Source: Wyeomyia smithii (Eukaryota; Arthropoda; Insecta; Diptera; Culicidae). Taken from it: 64,000 bases of DNA. The position numbers and the translations under genes are program-made. Within the stretch, counting starts at the first letter, position 1. Every line of letters begins with the position of its first letter. Location: the NCBI RefSeq assembly GCF_029784165.1, contig NC_073695.1, positions 210,757,781 through 210,821,780 on the forward strand. The letters run 5' to 3'. This document shows positions 44,471 to 56,559 of the stretch, piece by piece. The notes under the pieces were generated by a model. That model worked only from the letters and a program-made list of their open reading frames with translations. It did not search any database and was not told the DNA's origin.

Positions 44471-45835
44471 GTATAAATGTATTATAAATAAATACATTTT
44501 ACAACTTGAGTTGATTCCAACAACGTTTGCGTTCGGTCTGCTACGGAAATAGTTTCAACAGTACACAGAACTTCTCCGCTGTTAAGAACTGCTTGCAGTA
44601 TTGCTGAAATGTTTCAATCAGCTAAATGTACAGGGTGACCATCATAATCAGTACTCTGGCAATATTGTATGATTTTGATAGCTCTAAACCGATCGACGTT
44701 GTTGTTTACGTTTGCTAGATGTTCCCAGAAGTAAATTAATTTAGCTCTAGTCAATATCCAGATATATCCAGATTGAAATCCAAATAAGAAACGGACATGA
44801 AAGTTTTTTTTTTTGTAATATTTAAATGTTTAAAAACTGTGAACATTTTTTTCACTGCTTCAACTAGACCAGTGCCCATTTTTAGAACAAGAAACATACA
44901 ATTCTTTGGTTTAGATATATTCACAAAATATGTTACCCCATTATGCGGTACCTGAACGATTGGAACCTATTATTAAACCATACTACAAACATTTATTGAA
45001 AACAATTTATACACCAAAAACAATTGCTGTATTATTTATTTTCAGCTTTAAGACATTTGATATGTTACATTAAATCGAGGTGAAAGTTACATTACATGAG
45101 CAATTCAAGATGGCGGCCAAAATTCTGATCGCTTCAAATTATAGCCCTATCATTCCTCTTTACAGACAAGTGCTACTTGTAGTAGGTTACATAACGAATT
45201 TCAGAGGTATAGCTCAAATAAGACACCAAGAATCGCTAAAATTTCAACTTTTCTAAAAACTATTTCACCCCTTAGTGACCGAGGGGTCAACAAATTCGAT
45301 CAAACAAAACTGGTATTATCATTTTTTCTCTATTTCTAATAACAACGTTAAATGCACGTTGTCAAATTTGAAAGAGGTTGTGCACTTAGTGGCCTGCTTC
45401 CAGTGAGAATTGCTCATATCGATTCACATTATATCGAGGTTGCCTTATATCTCTGTTGCCCTAAATCGCTGTGCGACTGTATTAAAACCACAGAGAACAT
45501 ACATTCATCTTATTTTCAAAAGATGTGTAAAAACTTGAAACCGTCATTTAACCGTAAGTGGTAATGCTCCCGCTGTGTGGCGCTCGCGGCAATGATAAAC
45601 CAAGCACTGATATCGATAAAATTTCGATACGGCAATATTTTTGAAGTGAAAAGGGGGCACCACAAGACAGATGTGTATTAACGTATTTTGATTCAAATTT
45701 TCACACACAATTTTTAAATAATTTTATATAAACATTAATGTCTGTTCTCTGTGTTAAAACCGAGTTTAAATCATTGATTAGAGGTTCAACTGGTTTTTTA
45801 TCAAAATTCGCTCTAGTATTTTAATTATGGGTTTC
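44471..45835. other. mostly unassigned; contains a mosquito-type repeat segment
   Basis: The stretch 45105-45310 (AAGATGGCGGCCAAAATTCTGATCG..., GACCGAGGGGTCAACAAATTCGATC) resembles in wording the segment 55555-55780 (ATATGGCGACTACCC..., ACGGGGGGCCCATCAATTTGATC). They may be diverged copies of one repeat. No gene is seen. Confidence 0.35.
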
Positions 45836-45837
45836 TC

Positions 45838-45930
45838 CCGGTTTGGTGTTAAGCTCGAAAAGATCCTCGACTCGATCGGGAAGCGAACCCGATATCACAA
45901 CCGTGTGGGAGAACTAGTATTTGGTTGTAA
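45838..45930 (-). repeat. tRNA-like SINE fragment (family B), second copy
   Basis: Shares AAGCTCGAAAAGATCCTCGA and TCACAACCGTGTGGGAGA-type phrases with 3680-3750. The B-box has one change (GGTTCGCTTCC on the minus strand). The A-box end is truncated. Confidence 0.6.
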
Positions 45931-46193
45931 ATTGAATTGAAAATCGTTTCATATCTTTTCGAATGCTTTATCTGTCAAAATTAATTCGAATGCTCTATTC
46001 GAGTAGTTTCCTTATGACTCACGAAGTGCTCGAAAATAAAACAAATAATTCTCAATTGAAAGCAAAGTTTACCAGTGACGCCATCGCGTGACGATTTTCA
46101 TTTAAAAATGAAAGATTTGAGGAAAAAAGGGTAAACAGTACTAAATTTGTGTTCGACGGGGGCAAAGTATGCATTTTTCAGTTTTACTTTTTT
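45931..46193. other. unassigned sequence
   Basis: Nothing recognised. Confidence 0.3.
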
Positions 46194-46202
46194 TTAATAG
46201 CT

Positions 46203-46378
46203 CCCAGTTGTCGTAGTTTCGAGTCGCGTCTCGGGAGAGACTCTTAGTGTCAGTAGGATCGTAGCGCTAGCCCCGCAATTGTTTTGTACACTGAATAGTT
46301 TACTGCGAAGTCTGTGTACAATAAACAAAAGGTCGAGTTCCGAATCAGAATGTAGCACCAAGGCTATGCTTTGCTCTC
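46203..46378 (+). repeat. tRNA-like SINE (family A), 5'-truncated copy
   Basis: Lacks the anticodon-arm region but keeps GTTTCGAGTCGCGTCTCGGG, GCTAGCCCCGCAATTG and the tail phrase GTAGCACCAAGGCTATGCTT. A 9-bp direct repeat TTAATAGCT flanks it (46194-46202 and 46379-46387), so it looks like a truncated insertion rather than later erosion. Confidence 0.85.
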
Positions 46379-46389
46379 TTAATAGCTAC

Positions 46390-49300
46390 AGGCCTCAAAC
46401 AAACATATTGTCAATTTCATCTCAATATAACCCATATCTAAATCTAAAAAAATTCTAGTCTTCAATGGAATAATTAAACTACGCTCGTTTCGACATTGAA
46501 ACGGACGGACAAAGTTTTCTTAACAATGACGAAAATTGAAACCGCTACGTTTTAAACAGAAAAAAAGGCAGTGGGGTTATTTCAAGAAAATGCAGAGATT
46601 GACTAGTTTTTAATTAAATCAAATTATTTTGAACGAAATGCAAGCAAATTTTAGAGTACTTATAACCAATAAAATATTCAATTTTCTCCTAGCAATGTAA
46701 CAACAACAGACACTAATGAAGCAAAATGTGCTTAGTACGACAAAATCTAGATTCACAACCATAGTTACCGGTTATAAAATTTATTCATGCGAAATTTAGT
46801 TAAAGCTTAACATTATTCATTCATTTATGAGATATTTAGTTAACGATTAGATTTTTTTTTAAAATTTGAAGTACTTTCATGTGATTTCAAAGTGTCCGAC
46901 CGCTAGGTTTAAATAACTTTCAAAATATTCTCTTAACCTCAATTTTACTTTTCTTTATTTTTAACGTTTAATGCTCTATTAAAGCTTACGTTTGAATTAG
47001 AATATTCTTGGTTTCAGGCTTTATGGGTTCTATTTTCATGATTCAATTTAGAATTTAGTAGATGGCAAAATAAAAGCCAATGCTCCCTACTATAGAAAGA
47101 ATTATTCTCAGTTATTTTTTACTTTTTACTTCACGTCGGAAACAATCCTGGTCACTTCGACCATCCGGCAGCAGGTATTACAACGGTGATAAATGTAAGC
47201 ATTAGACTAGATAAACAGATTCAAACACATAAAATTTATTGTTTTATTACAGAGCAATAAAATTGCTACGATTCGTTTCTTTATTTCGCAATGTGCTACT
47301 GATTCTTACGCCCATCGCTTCCCATCTCCCACCGTGTAAGGTTGAATCCTCCGTGTAAGCGCACACCTCGCACCACAATCGGTTTTCCAGTAGACATAAC
47401 CTCAATCGTGGTGTGCAAATAAATGCTGCTGTGTACATATTTGACTTTTCCCCGTTTATCTCTGTATTGTTAGGCCATAAGCGAAGCCAATAGCCGATTG
47501 TTGATTGTTTGGAAATGCTGAACTTTGACTTGGCCGGTTCATGCAATGTGGGAGCATACAGTGTGGATTGTACCCCGGGGGGTACCGGACGTCTGTGTTC
47601 AGATGCCAGTACAGGACCAACAGAGGGTTCCGTTTTCTACCGGTTGAAATTGCTCTGCCTTGCCCTGATGAATATAATATGGTAAACAAAACCTTCGGTT
47701 GGCAATTAGCACCTTGCTCTGCTCTCTGTGGAAGCCAATAACGGAACTGTTCAAGAATTTTTTGAATAAAATTTACGAAGATTTTTCTCGTTTGAAAGTT
47801 TCAAATGGTTTAGCTGTCAAATTAGATTATCCTACCACTGCCGTTGGCCCCCGCAAGCAATTCAATCTCGTTCCCGCCGCACTACCGCGGCGGCCTGATT
47901 ATTTTTATTTTCAATCCTATACTGTCGAAGGAGCGGGAGGAAACGGAGCCTAGTACAGACAGCACTTGGAAATTCATGAATTTGGCGGAGCACATAGAAA
48001 ATTGAGCACTGTGCGAGAAAAAGTTCATGAATAATAAAATAAATTTCAAATTGTCTTCCCTGGGTAAAGTATCACCCTAGAGGGCCACCGGAATGCTGTT
48101 CGTGCGCGTCAAATACCTTTAGAGCGGTTCGCGGTGTCTTGGTTGATGAATAAAAAGATTTTTTTTCTGCTACATTTGTGGGTTAGAACTGTCACGAGTC
48201 AGTTACAGCTAAATTTGTTGGGCTTCTGCGGGGCAGAGACATTCATTTTCCAAAACGTTCATATCCTGCTACCAACTAATTCGATTAGTTGTGCGCCAGT
48301 AAAAAAGTAGAAAAAAAACTAGTCAATCAAATTGTCAAAAGAGCAGCACTTGGGTTGGAGTGCACAGGTTCAAGTAACGAACTTTCTCCGACTCCGAACG
48401 AAATTAAATTAGGTTTGGTAAACTGTGATTCTGCTCTGGTATCCAACCGGTTTCCGGTTCTTAGTTGAATCAACGGCGAAGGGTTTCCACAGGAATTTGG
48501 ATTTTCAATTTTGCACGCGAATGAGAGTATGACAAAGCAAATGCAGGGCGACAATAATTGAATCATTTCGCGAATTGGATTAAGGCTCGCGCTTGATGAT
48601 GAGCGTGATTTGCCGCAACGTTTCTGCGGTTCAGCGAGAAAGTGGTCGCCGGGATTTACCTGATTAATGTTGACGGAAGGGAAATTTTCTTAATTTTTTT
48701 AGTTTGAAATAAGCAAGAATCATCGTCAGACAGATAAAATGCAGAACAATTTTGTGATACGTTAGCTATCGTCATAGATCATTGTACGGGGAGACCTAAC
48801 CTCACTTTTTGACAGTCCAGAGAGGTTGTTTACAAGGTGTTAAAGTGTTTGCGATTATGTTCCGAAAAGACCAATACGAAGTTTTGTCCGTGGAGTAACG
48901 ACCCCTTTCTTACACTTCAACCGATTAGTGGAAAACATTTGTACACGTCAATTACGATGTCAACTGTCAATGGAAGTGTCAAACGGGGTTGAAATACGGT
49001 TTCCCAAACCGTAAGCAGTAAGCGATTATTGCATATAAACGCCGGTTTGCACAAAGGACATAAATTATTATTTGTACTGGCTGGTGCAACATTTAAAATA
49101 CAACAGTTGCACTACGCTTCCCGCACACCAATCTCCAAGCTACTGACAGAGGGAGATTTAATGGGAAGAATACTCGAACGATGGATGGGAGTAGTTTAAA
49201 TTTATTAACCGACTAAACTCTCACTCTATCGCCGATGGGTTGTGCACCATTGCCGTGGAGTAGTCCTACCCCTGGCCACAATAAATGGTGTTTATTGGAC

Positions 49301-51410
49301 ATGTCAGTCTTAATTACTGCCTGCATTGTAAACTATCCTGCTCCACTCTATATCCCGACGTTCGCTAATCTTGTTGATTTTAGTCAGCATTCGAGATCAA
49401 GCATTACACTGCAGTCGAATCCCGATAACCTCCTTTATCGTTGGTCTACACGTTTTAATAATCGAAACCCAGCGAGTTAACAGTAGAACCGGAATCGAGA
49501 GTTCAATTGAACGGAAAATTGTAATTCCATTTGAAAGACGCAACCAGAAGGCCAACTGGAACTGGAAACGGAACACGGAACTGTGCAGAATTTATGCCTA
49601 CGCGAGCATTATTTATTCACCATCGTCGACCAGGTTCGTGTTGACTTCTGCAAGGACGACGATGAACCTATTCCACCGTCAGGACGAGGCTCTTCTGCTA
49701 CGTTGATGACGAAGGTGTGGTAATGCTTCGGATTCGATTGTGTAAGCTGGAAAATGTTCACATTTGAATATTAACTCGATTATACGAATGAAGTACTTGG
49801 TGCAGGGTGGTATAAGGCATTTATTACGACAGCCAGCAACACTTCAATTCTTCGGTTTTCCCCCTCTTTGGCACGTTGGTACACACATTCTGCAGTGTCG
49901 TAATGGTAGATGATGAAAATTTCAGCGGTTTACCAATATTGTTTGCTGATTAATAATGGTAAAGTGAGGTAGATGTCCATTGTCATTCCGGTGATTGAAT
50001 TACGACGAATTTATTCACTTGATTGCTGTTAAATTTAGGTCATTTGCAAAGCAATCGATAATTTGCATATTTTTCACTCGGGACAAAGCAGGGTGGATAT
50101 AAGCTCAAAACATTTCATTTTTCTTTTGTCATATGTTGGAAACATTTTTTCCAGACATAAACATCAGCTCTTCAATTCCTTTTCAGCTGAATAACATATC
50201 AACGACCCTATCACCAGACAGTAGCATTGATTTCCCCGCTGGGAGTTGATAATTTTCCGCTTTCCCTCAGCATAAAAGAAGCTCATTTTATTTTATTTTT
50301 ATTTAGTTTCTTCCGTAAGCACTATCTTGCCGGTACAGCATCATCCCGGAGGAAGGAACAAATCAGTGTCTTCATATGGGATCCTTTTAGTAAGAAAGAA
50401 TTACCAACCGTTAGGATTCATTGCTTGTTTACATTCAGAACGTGCACAGCGACTGGCTCCGGGTCCACGTCTCGGGACAGGAGCATCCCCGGTATTCAGT
50501 CTTGCGGGTTGTCATTATTTCTCACATCATTACGATTATGTTGGCCGGAGGGAAGGAGACAGGCGTTACAATTCGGACCTTCGGCTGCATATGTTGTGAT
50601 AAACTCTGAGCGATATTGCTAATTACGGGGACGGGGATTCTCTTTTGGTTGAATTACTTTTTCACTATTGTACAGACAGCTTGAATTCTTGCATGTGAGC
50701 CTCGTTTAATGTAAAATTCTTTTCATCGCGCCACCATGCTAATATAGTGTCAAATAAAACAAACTTTTGGTTTTATTCAGTGAATTGAAGAGTTGAGGGA
50801 ATGAAGAATTTAAAATTTTGAGAATATTACAAAGTGATCTAATCACATGAAAATACTTTACTTGTTACTTTTAAAGCAATAAAGAAAAATTTTCCTTTTT
50901 TAACAAATCTGTTATTTAATCTGTACACACACTGAGAAAAAAAGTGACAACAGCTGCCTATTTTTTCTCTCTTGTTTATTTTCAATTTAAAAGCTTTCAT
51001 ATGCTTCTTGAATTCACAACACGATCTTTTAACTGCGATAAAAAAAAAAAATGCCGCTTTACGAAAATCAAACGGATTTGAAGTTCCGCATATAGTAATT
51101 ATTTCACCAAAATTTACGAAAAAATGTGTCAGCTGTCTTTTCTTTTTTAACCGAGCACTCAGTGGTGCCATTCTCGACAATAAATTACCGAGACCCGGAA
51201 TCTCAGTTATTTTTTAAAACGCTGTGGGGAACCTGATGTCCACTCCTAAACAGCAAAACGACCAATTGAGCATAATTTGCCAGATCGTTTTCATCTTTTT
51301 TTTCTCCTGGAGAGCTGGCTTGCTATGATTCCTGAGAGTTCTAGTTTACAACACTCATACAAGCACCCCCAAGCTCCAAGTGCCAGTATCTCTTCACCAA
51401 TTATTGTTTG
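46390..51410. other. unassigned, largely single-copy-looking sequence
   Basis: Composition becomes more balanced at 47100-50650. Many short overlapping frames on both strands (for example 47247-47546, 49235-49706 and 50227-50622) lack any domain. No TE landmark was found over about 5 kb, so this may be intron or intergenic DNA. Confidence 0.3.
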
Positions 51411-51417
51411 GTGTTTA

Positions 51418-51525
51418 GTGTGTGTATGCGTGTGTGTGTATGCGTGTGTGTGTGCGTGTGTGTGTATGCGTGTGTTTGTATGTGTGTATATGTGTATGTG
51501 TGTGTATATGTGTATGTGTGTGTGT

Positions 51526-51611
<86 letters not shown>
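51418..51611. repeat. TG microsatellite
   Basis: An interrupted TG/TATG part (51418-51526) followed by about 80 bp of uninterrupted (TG)n. Frames read through it on both strands as C-V and T-H repeats and are artefacts. Confidence 0.97.
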
Positions 51612-51614
<3 letters not shown>

Positions 51615-53115
51615 ACCTTTCTAGATCCCACTGGCTGGCAGTGACACAGTGAAAAAAAGACAGTTGCAAATATCTTTCATTTCTGCAACTATCTTAGTTT
51701 CGGGATCTAGAAGATGTTAACTATTCCGACCTTCCAAAGACCCTTTACAGAATGAATGAGTAATTGCAGTACATTCCGGAATAATTTTTCATTCGGTTAG
51801 TCTCGCCGCAAAATAATCTTAGAGATTTTATTATTATTTTCTGGCTTTCATTTCATTTATATAAAAAAAATGGCCCGCATTTAATAGCATGTTATATATT
51901 TCGACTAGAGGAGAGCCAAACAGTAAAATGAATAAACCTTATCATATATACTTACCAAAATATAACCTATGTATGTACCAAATTATTTCCTTAAATTTAA
52001 TGACAATTTGCTAAACTTGTAATAAATAATGAGTCAATTGATCGCCTCCTCAAAAGCAACACTAAGAAAATTGAACTAAACATATTAATGATAAATTAAT
52101 AACTATGAGCAAAACAGAAAAAAGGCATTTATTTGCAACGCATTTGCTCTATTTCGGTAGAAAACGCAGCACTTTCTGTCCACTCAGATCTGCACACAAG
52201 CTTTTATGCAAGCCTTCATGTGCGAAGCAAATGACGCTCCTTTTGATTGCACTTTCTATGAATGAAGTACAATTTTAGAAGTAACAAAAAGATCGTTTTT
52301 AAACTACCTCCCGAATAAGCACTATACTTATCTTAAGCAGCATCGTTTTAGTGTTCACTTTCACTATCACACGTGATTCCGTAGTCCCAATTACACCACT
52401 AAAATTAGTTTTTTGACGAGCCGATGGAGGATCAACTCTGCACTTTTAAAGGCAGTGTTGCCACTCTTGTTTAGTGTAACAGATGTTTAAGCAATTTCAG
52501 TGTTTGTTGAATATCTTATTTATCACCAAATATAAATTTGAAGAAGCCCGTGGAGAAAGACAGAAATGTGAAACAAAGAATTTATTTGATTAAATTTAAC
52601 CAAGTGATGTTTTAGCAAACAAATACCACTTATCTAATTATGCAAAAATTTATGAATGTAATACGAAAAATCGTCGAACTTCATAACAATCACTGACTTA
52701 GTGACTTCATCTGTCGCAATTTTTGCTACTTTTCAGCACAAACTTTTGACACACGAAAACAAAACAAATCAACTAAAAGTGAGGCAGATTCAAATGCAAT
52801 TCACTTGAAAGAGATGTTCGAAAAGAAGCTACGTAAATGAGGTGTGATTCATAGATGTAAGTTAATGTGCGCGACAACTTGAAACGAATTCGAAAAATGA
52901 TAGAATATGATAAAAAAATCCTTTGAATAATAATGCATAATAACTCATAAATACAAGTCAATACAAATGCACATGCATTGCAGCTCTTGGTTTAATGATC
53001 CCCTGCAGAAACACATACAAGCTCGCAGCTGTCATTTATGTTGTTACATTTCGTTAGCAGCATTTTTGGCTAATGCGCGGAAAGTAGCTCAAAACCAACA
53101 TTTGTTTTGGATGTA
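51612..53115. other. unassigned AT-rich sequence
   Basis: No gene or element recognised. Confidence 0.3.
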
Positions 53116-53119
53116 GCCA

Positions 53120-53250
53120 AGTAGAAATTATGAGAAAACGCAAATAATACCTAGTAATCATAGAAATCCTGGTAATCAAAGAAATCATAGCAAGCACAAA
53201 AATCTCAGATATCATGGAAATCAATAAAATTATAAAAACCTTAGTTATCA
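53120..53250. repeat. small block of the 9-bp ATCATAGAA minisatellite
   Basis: Diverged ATCATAGAA-like units, the same family as the large array at 56560-59165, lie directly to the left of the RTE 5' fragment. Confidence 0.65.
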
Positions 53251-53253
53251 AGA

Positions 53254-53635
53254 AATGGTAAACGGCTGGGCACGTGTCACTTAAGACCCCATTGTGGTCA
53301 TTCACCTCTGTCCAGCAACTCCTATCCCAACCTCCACGAGGTGCCGACCGGGATACGAGTAACCTTAGCGGAGATCGGGTAACCAACCCCCGGTGGAAAC
53401 TATGGTCGTATGCTGACTGGGAAGAGGGATCGTACGCGGCTGTATCCTCATGTTAGGGGTGGCGTACGACAGCGTCTGACCCGAAGCGGGCGGCTGAATT
53501 CCGAAATGCGGTGTCTCGCCTGCTTCATCTAAGACGGCAGCCCCGTCGCGAGACTAGGTATCGCAGCACTAGTAAGGCAGCATACCGAAGGTAAAATACT
53601 ACGAACAATCCAGATATAAATACGGAACGGAATAA
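53254..53635 (+). mobile_element. RTE 5'-end fragment without the rest of the element
   Basis: About 380 bp align closely with 25914-26290, the 5' untranslated part of the RTE copy: ACCCCATTGTGGTCATTCAC, GGATACGAGTAACCTTAGCG and AAATACGGAACGGA are shared. The match stops near 53635, before the endonuclease start. No 3' part is nearby. Confidence 0.8.
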
Positions 53636-53639
53636 TTGA

Positions 53640-53990
53640 ACTTTTTATCCCCTCTCTAATGATGGGTTGGTTGGAAATATTCTGAGTAGAATATAATGTG
53701 TTACAACATTTCCAGCGAGGTAAGATCTAATGAAAAATCAAGCGGTCTAGTCGAACATGTTTTGGTAATTTTAATATCATTTTTGTTATAGGCAACAGTC
53801 ATCTCTACTTTTACAGTTTTTATGTAAAAAAACGTGATTTTTTTTTTCTTCATCTATAATTTATTTGACACGGCACAAATACAATTTAATGTTTAACGGC
53901 GCCAATTATATCTGGTAGCTTACTTTCTAAAGTATCTTAATGACTAAAAGCAAATTTTTTATCCTCGCTGCCGACTACGAGCTGAAACTA
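53640..53990. other. unassigned AT-rich sequence
   Basis: Nothing recognised before the non-LTR fragment on the minus strand. Confidence 0.3.
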
Positions 53991-53993
53991 AAT

Positions 53994-55440
53994 CTAACTT
54001 AAAGCTAGAATGTTTTGCATTAAAAGCACTGATTTGTTGTTTGATGGTTTTCCATCGCCATAGGTAAGCAGTATATTGAATATGTTCCGCTGCTGGGCCA
54101 AGATATTACGGACTGGCATATTGGGTTGTCTCCCTCGGGACCAGAGAGTATCGTGCGGGTCTAGTTGCTGTTTCCGGATCCGGGGTCTTAACGTGTTCTT
54201 GTCGTTTGGTTGGATGTAGGCGGAAGGGAACAGGATCAAACTGGGGCGTGGATGGATTTCTGGAAAACGTATATAAGGGACATGTAGGATAGGTCACGGC
54301 TCGCCAAGACATCACGAACAGGAACAGCCGGCTGCCTACTTTCGGCCTGCAGGGAAGCTATTAATTTAGACCTGGCGTCACGGTGTACAGGGCATGACCA
54401 AACAACGTGCTCTATGTCGTGATAACCCTCACCACAGGCACAGATACCACCTTCCCCGAGCCCAACACGACGGAGATGCGCGTCAAATCTATAGTGATTG
54501 GACATAAGCCGGGACATCACGCAAATGAAATCCCGACCTACATCCAACCCCTTGAACCACGGGTTCGTCGACACCTTGGGGATTATGGAATGTAACCACC
54601 TTCCCAGTTCCCCTCTGGTCCAAGAATTTTGCCAACTGATGATCGTATTCTGACGTACAAGTGCGAAAAATTCATTGAAGGCAATTGGTCTTTCATAAAT
54701 ATCACCGTTTGTTGCGCCCACCTTAGCCAAAGAGTCTGCTTTCTCATTGCCCGGTATCGAGCAGTGAGAAGGGACCCACGCTAAGGTAATCTGAAACGAT
54801 TTTTCAGATAAAGCACTCAGATGTTCCCGTATTTTCCCCAGGAAATACGGAGAGTGCTTAACATCTTTCATCGATCGGAGAGCCTCAATGGAACTGAGAC
54901 TGTCCGTAAAGATGAAATAAAGGTCCTTGGGCATTTTTTCGATAATCCCTAGGGTGTACTGAATTGCAGCTAATTCTGCGACGTAAACAGAAGCAGGATT
55001 ATCAAGTTTATGGGAGACGGTTAAATTGTTATTGAAAATACCGAAGCCAGTGGACCCATCAAGAAGTGATCCGTCAGTGTAGAACATATTGTTGCAGTTG
55101 ATGTTTCGATATTTATTGGAAAAAATTTTGGGGATCTGCTGCACGCGTAAATGATCCGGAATTCCACGAGTTACTTCTATCATGGATGTATCGAAAAACA
55201 CAGTAGAATCAGAAGTGTTTGATAAGTCGACACGATTTGGAAGGGTTAATATTTTGGGACATGTGATGGAAATACAATGTCATAAAACGGGTTTGAGAAT
55301 TAAGTTCGATTAACCTTTCAAAATTTTCAATCACGGGACGGTTCAAGACCTCACATTTGATAATAATTCGAGAAGACTAGCTCCAGAAGCGGTTTTTCAA
55401 TGGTAGTACTCCAGCTAAGACCTCCAAACTCATCGTATGG
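53994..55440 (-). pseudogene. non-LTR retrotransposon C-terminus with RNase H (I/LOA-type)
   Basis: The minus-strand frame at 54236-55201 (321 residues) is a type I RNase H, which removes RNA from the RNA-DNA hybrid. The catalytic set is visible: MFYTDGSLLDGSTGFG (D), YVAELAAIQYTL (E), YFIFTDSLSSIEAL (D) and LAWVPSHCSIPGNEKADSLA (H/D). A C-terminal zinc-knuckle-like CACGEGYHDIEHVVWSCPVH follows. The frame actually extends upstream beyond 55201: ENFERLIELNSQTRFM near 55300 belongs to it, after a frameshift at about 55230. The 3' end shifts frame again near 54236. The RT core and endonuclease are absent. RNase H occurs in the I, R1 and LOA groups (Lian in Aedes is LOA); Jockey and RTE lack it. 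Confidence 0.85.
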
Positions 55441-55825
55441 GTCGACTGCATAAAAAAAAACGTGAGATTTCGAATGGAATAATAAAATTTGAGGTTGGTA
55501 GGTGAGCACCTATTCTAAAATCAATTTTTCTGAAAGAAACAATATGGTGGCCAAATCCAATATGGCGACTACCCACTTTGGTATTCGCAAAAGAAGGCTT
55601 CATCTTTTCCTTTTCCAATGATATATTGGTTTAGATAATTTCATAGACAAAACAAGAGTTAGAGATATTTTGGTGAGCCAAGTTTTGAAGAAAAACGAAA
55701 AATCTTAAAAAAAGTATTGATTTCCAGTTAACGGGGGGCCCATCAATTTGATCAACCAAATGCAGTTTCTTTACTTGTTCGATATGGGCTTCAAAAAAAC
55801 ATAACTTGAATCGTTTTCAATACCA
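55441..55825. other. unassigned repeat-like sequence
   Basis: Holds the phrase pair similar to 45105-45310 described there. No gene. Confidence 0.3.
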
Positions 55826-55832
55826 TCATTAA

Positions 55833-56548
55833 AGGGGTTATATACTTTTTTAGTTTTCAAAAAACCGAAAAATTTTTTATTGCATTATCTTCAAATACAG
55901 AACATTTTCACAAACTTCCATAAAGATCTGAGCAATAGGGAGAAAATTAGAGTGATTTGCAGCGCGCTTGGCCACGGCCGCATAAGCTAAACTTGAAACT
56001 TTACACGCGATTATCTAGGAATAGTGTTTTTCGAAAAATGACTTTGCCGTGATCCTGATCGCGGGAAAACTACTGAACCGATTTCTTTCATCTTTTTTTT
56101 TTAATTTTTGTTATTAAATTCGCCGATCCTTGAACGTTTGCTTTTTGAAACATACAGTTACATTTTGCCGCAAAAAATTTTTGTTGCAATTTTTAGCGCT
56201 CAAAACGTGCATTTTTTGGGAAAACGATCCCGTTTGCACTGAAAACAAATTACCCATAAAAGTGATCGTTCAAGGACTAAACTAATGAAATAATATGAGT
56301 TTTTTTAATTCAGTTGACCCGCTGAGTCTCTATCAGGATCACCGCAAGCTTCTGCAAAAAAAGCGTTTCGGGGAAACGGCCATTACTCCAGTAATAATTG
56401 GTATATCTCAAAATCAAACGTATTTTTCTGTTGTTGATAAGCTGTACTTTAAAAAAAATACTACTTTGATGCAATGAAAATGGTGCTATACACTTAAAAT
56501 AAATTCAAACTTCCCTAATTTTTCTCGACCAAAAAGGTATATAACCCC
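55833..56548. mobile_element. MITE with AGGGGTTATATAC ends, copy 1
   Basis: The left end AGGGGTTATATACTTTTTTAG is mirrored by AAAAAGGTATATAACCCCTT at the right. TTAA lies at both edges (55829-55832 and 56549-56552), though the exact duplicated bases are uncertain. It is 716 bp with no transposase. The left ~250 bp match 61465-61738, including ATAAAGATCTGAGCAATAGG and ACGGCCGCATAAGCTAAACT. Confidence 0.8.
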
Positions 56549-56559
56549 TTAAAAAGTGG

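Noticed and set aside
50227..50622. 131-residue frame with overlapping alternatives
   Set aside because: Three frames open over the same bases, none with a domain.
51277..51669. Long frames on both strands over the TG tract (C-V and T-H repeats)
   Set aside because: They are translations of a (TG)n microsatellite with no other coding evidence.
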